DNA from: Quercus robur
Taxonomy: Eukaryota > Streptophyta > Magnoliopsida > Fagales > Fagaceae
Assembly (NCBI RefSeq): GCF_932294415.1
Contig: NC_065535.1
Location: 69,743,362-69,807,361, forward strand
Reading direction: 5' to 3'
DNA length: 64,000 nucleotides
A model generated the notes under the pieces. It worked only from the letters and a program-made list of their open reading frames with translations. It was not told where the DNA came from and ran no database searches. This document shows positions 59,990 through 64,000 of the stretch, one piece after another (within the stretch, counting starts at the first letter, position 1; every line of letters starts with the position of its first letter). Made by a program: the position numbers and the translations under genes.

Positions 59990-62518
59990 CTATATTATTG
60001 GTTTTTAAAGTTTGCCCTGAGAGTGTAATTGGTTTTTCAAGTTTTAAGTGAGCATTATTAGTTCCTTAAATTTTAAAAAATAAGTGTTGATAGTCTTTTT
60101 GTTAACTATTGTTACTATTATTGCTTATGTGGCAAACAAAACAATGATGTGACATTTTTTTTTTTAGTGAGGTGACATTTCTTTTTGTTAAAAAGAAGAA
60201 AATTATATTTTATATGTATTATGCCACATAATTAATTTTAAAATATACGTACACATGCTTTAATGAAATTAATTAATTAATACATCATTCCATTAAAAAC
60301 TTAAAAATAAAAATTGGTTAAGTCCCCATTTTCTCTCTCACTTTCTTCCTTTGCAATCTGTTGGCAATACCCAAAATCAAACTCAAACCTGGTTGGTTCA
60401 TTAGCACAATACCAAAGTTCCTTTTGAGTAAGTAGTGAATACAATTGTTTCAATTTTAAAATATCTTCTTCTCAAATCTAAATCTAATCTAAATCACCCT
60501 TTTAGTTTCAATTTCACTGGGTTTCTAATCTAAATCTAACCTTAATCTTCTTCCCAAATCCAAATGTAAGTGTTCACAAGGCATGATGAAGTCATATGGG
60601 AAAAAGAAGGAGCAAAGCATATATACATCCAAATTTAGATCCTATTTGAACTAAAGGACCAAAATTGTTTCAGATACAATTGCTTCAACAAAAAAGAAAA
60701 AGAAATAGAAGGAAGATTTAATGATAGTTAAGGACTAAAACAGAAAACTAGAAATGATGTTTGAAAGTTCAAATACTAACATTATCAATAAATCCACTGT
60801 CGCCCCCCTTCATCCTCAAACAAAAAACCAGGGAAAAAAAACATAATCAATAAGATCTCAAATAAAGCAAATGCAACTCATGGCAGAATGGATGATCTAT
60901 GATGAGGCATAAAAGGCAGAATGGAGATGAACAATTTGCTTACATTTGAGAATTTTGATGTTTTGGCGTTTTTATTTTAAATCTATTTTAAAAAGAAATC
61001 TGATTTGTTATTATTATTATTTTTTTGGTTTTTAAAAAAGCTAATGCGATATGGTGCCACGTCAGTTTTGTAAAATAGTTGTAGTAAAAAGAGGTGAAGT
61101 CATTGTTCCATTAGTCACATAGATAATAACACTAATGATAGTTAACAAAAGGACTACCAACACTAATGGCCTGTTTGGAAGTTTAAAAAAGGAGGGAGAG
61201 TAGAGTAGAGGGAGGAAGAGTAATTTAATTACCTTGTTTGGAATTTTTTAAGAAATGAGGGGGAGGAGTTTGGAAGGGTTTCAACCACCTCTAACCCCTC
61301 ATTTTTAATTCCCCCAAATTGGAGAGATTTGGAGGGAGAGTAGAGTAGATAAATTATTGACTAGATAAATTTCCCAATTTACCATTTCTAAATTAATAAT
61401 AGACCAATGTTGCAAGTTCATTTTTAAATAAGAGTAAATTTTTCTATTTTAATTATTTCCTCTCCTCTCCAATTCTCAGGCATGACATCCACAATCAAAA
61501 ACCCACATACCATCGCATAGCCACCAATTTTTGAGCATGAGATCCTCTGCCAAAAACCAAATCACAAACACAAATTCACAGGATACAAAATCACAAACAC
61601 AAATTCAGACCGACCAAGATCCACAAACAAAATCCCCACTTTCTGATCAGCGCATTCAAAATTTCAGATCACAAACACAAATCTCAAACCGATCCATCAC
61701 CAAGATTTGTCGTGAAAGTGAGAGAGAGGAGATGAATTGTACCCAATCGATTTTGAGATCACGGATGCCATTGTGAGCTCTTGGAGTTGACCATACTAAT
61801 TCTGAGTCATGACCAAAACAAAACCTAAATCGGACCCAGCCACCATCGACACCAACTTTATCTCTACCGATTTGCGTGGATCGGTGCATGGAAAGTCCCA
61901 AAACACCAAATTGGGAGTGAGAGAGAACGACTGAGACTGAGGATCTGTGTAACGTCTTTTGGGTCTTTGGAATTGGAAGAGGGCATTTGGGTCTTTTGAC
62001 TTGGTGACACTTAAGCAATGGTCATGTGGGAGTCCGTCCATAGTGCACTTAATGTTAGGGTGCATAAAAAATGTCTTAGTTTAAGGTGCAAAGCATTCAT
62101 TTGAAAAGTTTAGGGTATATAGTTTAAGGTGGTAAAGTGTAATTTTCTCAATTCTTTTTCTATGCTATGAATAATGTATTAAAAGAAAATATAATTATTT
62201 TTATTTTGTTATTATTTTATAAGTCTAAGAAGCTAGAATGCCAAGAAGAAATATGAAGGAAAAATTATTAAAATAAAAGAACAAGAAAAGAGATAGTAAA
62301 TGTTGATGATGATGAAAAAAATATCAATGAAAAAATAATTTTACAAGATGATGAACATAATAATAACATTGACTTAAATAAGGTTGATTAGGTAAGATGA
62401 TAAAATGAAATTACTATTTTGGCTCATATATTATGTATTATCACTTTCAAGTTTAATAAACTTGAATATGTATTTTATAAACAGATGTTAATTTGATTTA
62501 TTTATTTAGTTTTGTTAA
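59990..62518. other. Intergenic between the CYP96A genes
   Basis: Holds the probable TIR element at 60086-61165. A further CCTGTTTGGAAG-type MITE starts near 61168, with no clear right end. 61480-62060 is a moderately GC-rich stretch with short frames but no recognisable protein. Confidence 0.45.
60086..61165. mobile_element. Probable ~1.1-kb long-TIR element
   Basis: GTTGATAGTCTTTTTGTTAAC at the left pairs with GTTAACAAAAGGACTACCAAC at the right, and homology runs inward about 70 bp at roughly 75%. It has no transposase. Boundaries and target duplication are not settled. Confidence 0.4.
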
Positions 62519-63341
62519 ATATTATTACATAAGTATGATTAAATTAATTATTAGTTGAATATATTCCAAATTTATAATGAATATACATTTTATATATGTA
62601 TATCAAAATTTTTTATTTTATTAAATTTTTGTGTTTTTTACGATACACAAAAAAAAAAAAAAATCGATTCATGATACGATTCACGTTTTAACAACTATGA
62701 ACTAACCTATCAACTTTTGACACTGGCAACGTAATAATTTCCTCCTTTTTTATTTTTATTTTTTTGCCTTCTTTGCTTGACTTCTAAACATGGTGGTGGA
62801 TTTCAATTCTGTTTCACTAGATTGTTTTCAAACTTAAATTAATGTTAGTACGTACTTCAAAATTCAAATGGTATAAAGTTCTACCTATGAAATAGGTGTG
62901 CTTTGAAACCAAACCACAAGCCTAACCCTCCTACGCTTGGTGGTAAATAAATATACCCAATTTAAGAGCATTTATATCAACTCATGCAAAAATTTTGTTT
63001 ACTTTACAGTAAAAACATACTTTTATTTATTTTTTTTATTTTACATACTCATTTTTTAAAACACTTTAAATTAGATTATCTATTTTACACTACATTTTAT
63101 TAAAATATCAAATTTTCTTGATTTTTTTAATTGTTTTTCTTTCTTCATACACAACAACCACCACCCAGTCTCTTTTACATCTTTAGAATACATAAAAAAA
63201 ATAACGAAAAAATTAAATACAAAATGAAGAATATTAATGTTATGCAATTACTGTAATAACTTTGTAAATTTACACAACTTTAACTTGATTGACGTGGATG
63301 ATTTCCTCATTTTCTGATATAAATGCTCTTGGTATGCCTAT

Positions 63342-63348
63342 TATAAAA
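63342..63348 (+). promoter_or_regulatory. TATA box of the second CYP96A gene
   Basis: TATAAAA 59 bp upstream of the ATG at 63401. The ~60 bp between box and ATG is similar to that of the first gene. Confidence 0.7.
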
Positions 63349-63400
63349 CCCATCCACCTCTGCGACTTATTATGAAACCACAAAGCTTCTATTAACTCCA

Positions 63401-64000
63401 ATGGCCATACTACTTTTGTACCCAGAGATACTTGTAGCAATATTTCTATGCTTCTTTTTTCTTTGTCAGTGGAAATGGAGCAAAACCCGAAGCGCCATCA
63501 CAAATTGGCCTGTTGTCGGAATGCTCACGGGCCTACTTCAAAATGCATACAATCTGCACGAGTATGCTACTTGGGTCCTAAAACAAAATGGGGGCACTTT
63601 TGAGTTTAAGGGCCCTTGGTTCACTAACATGAACTTCATGGTCACGAGTGATCCCATGAACATCCACCACATGTTGAGCAAAAACTTCTCTAACTACATA
63701 AAAGGGCAGAAGTTCCATGAAAATTTTGATGTTCTGGGAGATGGGATTTTCAATTCTGAGTCAGACTCGTGGAGATATCAGAGGAAGCTACTTCAGTCAT
63801 TGATAAAGCACAGAAAGTTTGAGCTGTTCTTTCAGGAAGTTGTCAAGGGAATTGTGGACAAGATCCTCATTCCAGTCCTTGATCATGTCTCAAGTTTCGG
63901 AATTGAGGTGGATTTACAAGACATTTTTCAACGGTTCACCTTCGATAGTGTTTGCTTAGTGGCTTTGGGTTTTGATCCAAAATGCCTCTCCATTGAATTC
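63401..64000 (+). CDS. CYP96A: Second CYP96A-type cytochrome P450, cut by the window end
   Basis: The first 200 codons are open with no stop: MAILLLYPEILVAIFLCFFF anchor, NWPVVGMLTGLLQNAYNLHE, then GGTFEFKGPWF, TSDPMNIHHMLSKNFSNY, FDVLGDGIFNSESDSWRYQR and VDLQDIFQRFTFDSVCL. This stretch is clearly paralogous to the gene at 56297. The catalytic motifs lie beyond the window, so integrity cannot be judged. SDPMNIHHMLSKNF is closer to the usual family pattern than SDHMNIHHICSTNF in the first gene. The two genes are 5.6 kb apart, same strand, a tandem pair. Confidence 0.92.
   Translation, partial: MAILLLYPEILVAIFLCFFFLCQWKWSKTRSAITNWPVVGMLTGLLQNAYNLHEYATWVLKQNGGTFEFKGPWFTNMNFMVTSDPMNIHHMLSKNFSNYIKGQKFHENFDVLGDGIFNSESDSWRYQRKLLQSLIKHRKFELFFQEVVKGIVDKILIPVLDHVSSFGIEVDLQDIFQRFTFDSVCLVALGFDPKCLSIEF

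Overview
This is nuclear DNA of a flowering plant, most likely a dicot tree. It is AT-rich, its genes have many GT-AG introns, and the intergenic space is packed with MITEs, other DNA transposons and solo LTRs. The gene set (RRP8, CHX15, a glucose-6-phosphate 1-epimerase, a PPR gene, CYP96A cytochromes) is a normal dicot set. The repeat style reminds me of Fagaceae (oak, beech, chestnut), but I cannot prove that from sequence alone.

Layout. 1-3.7 kb: transposon-derived DNA ending in a ~1.8 kb inverted repeat. 3.9-7.1 kb (minus): a nine-exon RRP8-type rRNA methyltransferase, with a MITE in intron 3 and a hAT element about 20 bp upstream of the ATG. 7.9-12 kb: a nested stack of insertions, including an LTR remnant. 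14.3-15.0 kb: a second copy of the RRP8 5' region that lacks all these insertions; it holds a decayed RRP8 exon 1. 15.3-16.0 kb: a decayed XEG113-like fragment. 16.1-22.1 kb (minus): CHX15, three exons. 22-35.7 kb: mostly mobile DNA, including one young, structurally whole gag-only LTR element (TR-GAG type, 24863-29420), two solo LTRs and several MITEs. 35.8 kb: a glycosyltransferase exon fragment. 37.8-41.0 kb (minus): an intact eight-exon glucose-6-phosphate 1-epimerase family gene. 42.4 kb: an RNase H-like remnant. 47.4-50.3 kb: two coding-looking exons of unknown identity and a decayed PPR gene. 50.4-51.5 kb: a Mutator-like element carrying the first two exons of an alpha-tubulin gene (a Pack-MULE). 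51.9-53.6 kb: two solo LTRs, each sitting in a microsatellite. 56.2-64 kb: a tandem pair of CYP96A-type cytochrome P450 genes, the second cut by the window end.

The intact genes are unrelated housekeeping or specialised genes and form no operon-like unit. The strongest unusual signals are the alpha-tubulin Pack-MULE, the TR-GAG element whose U3 holds a length-variable array of TGACG-containing units, the hAT insertion next to the RRP8 start codon, and the pair of duplicated blocks whose clean copy acts as an empty-site reference for a stack of insertions. No tRNA, rRNA, CRISPR or organellar DNA was seen.
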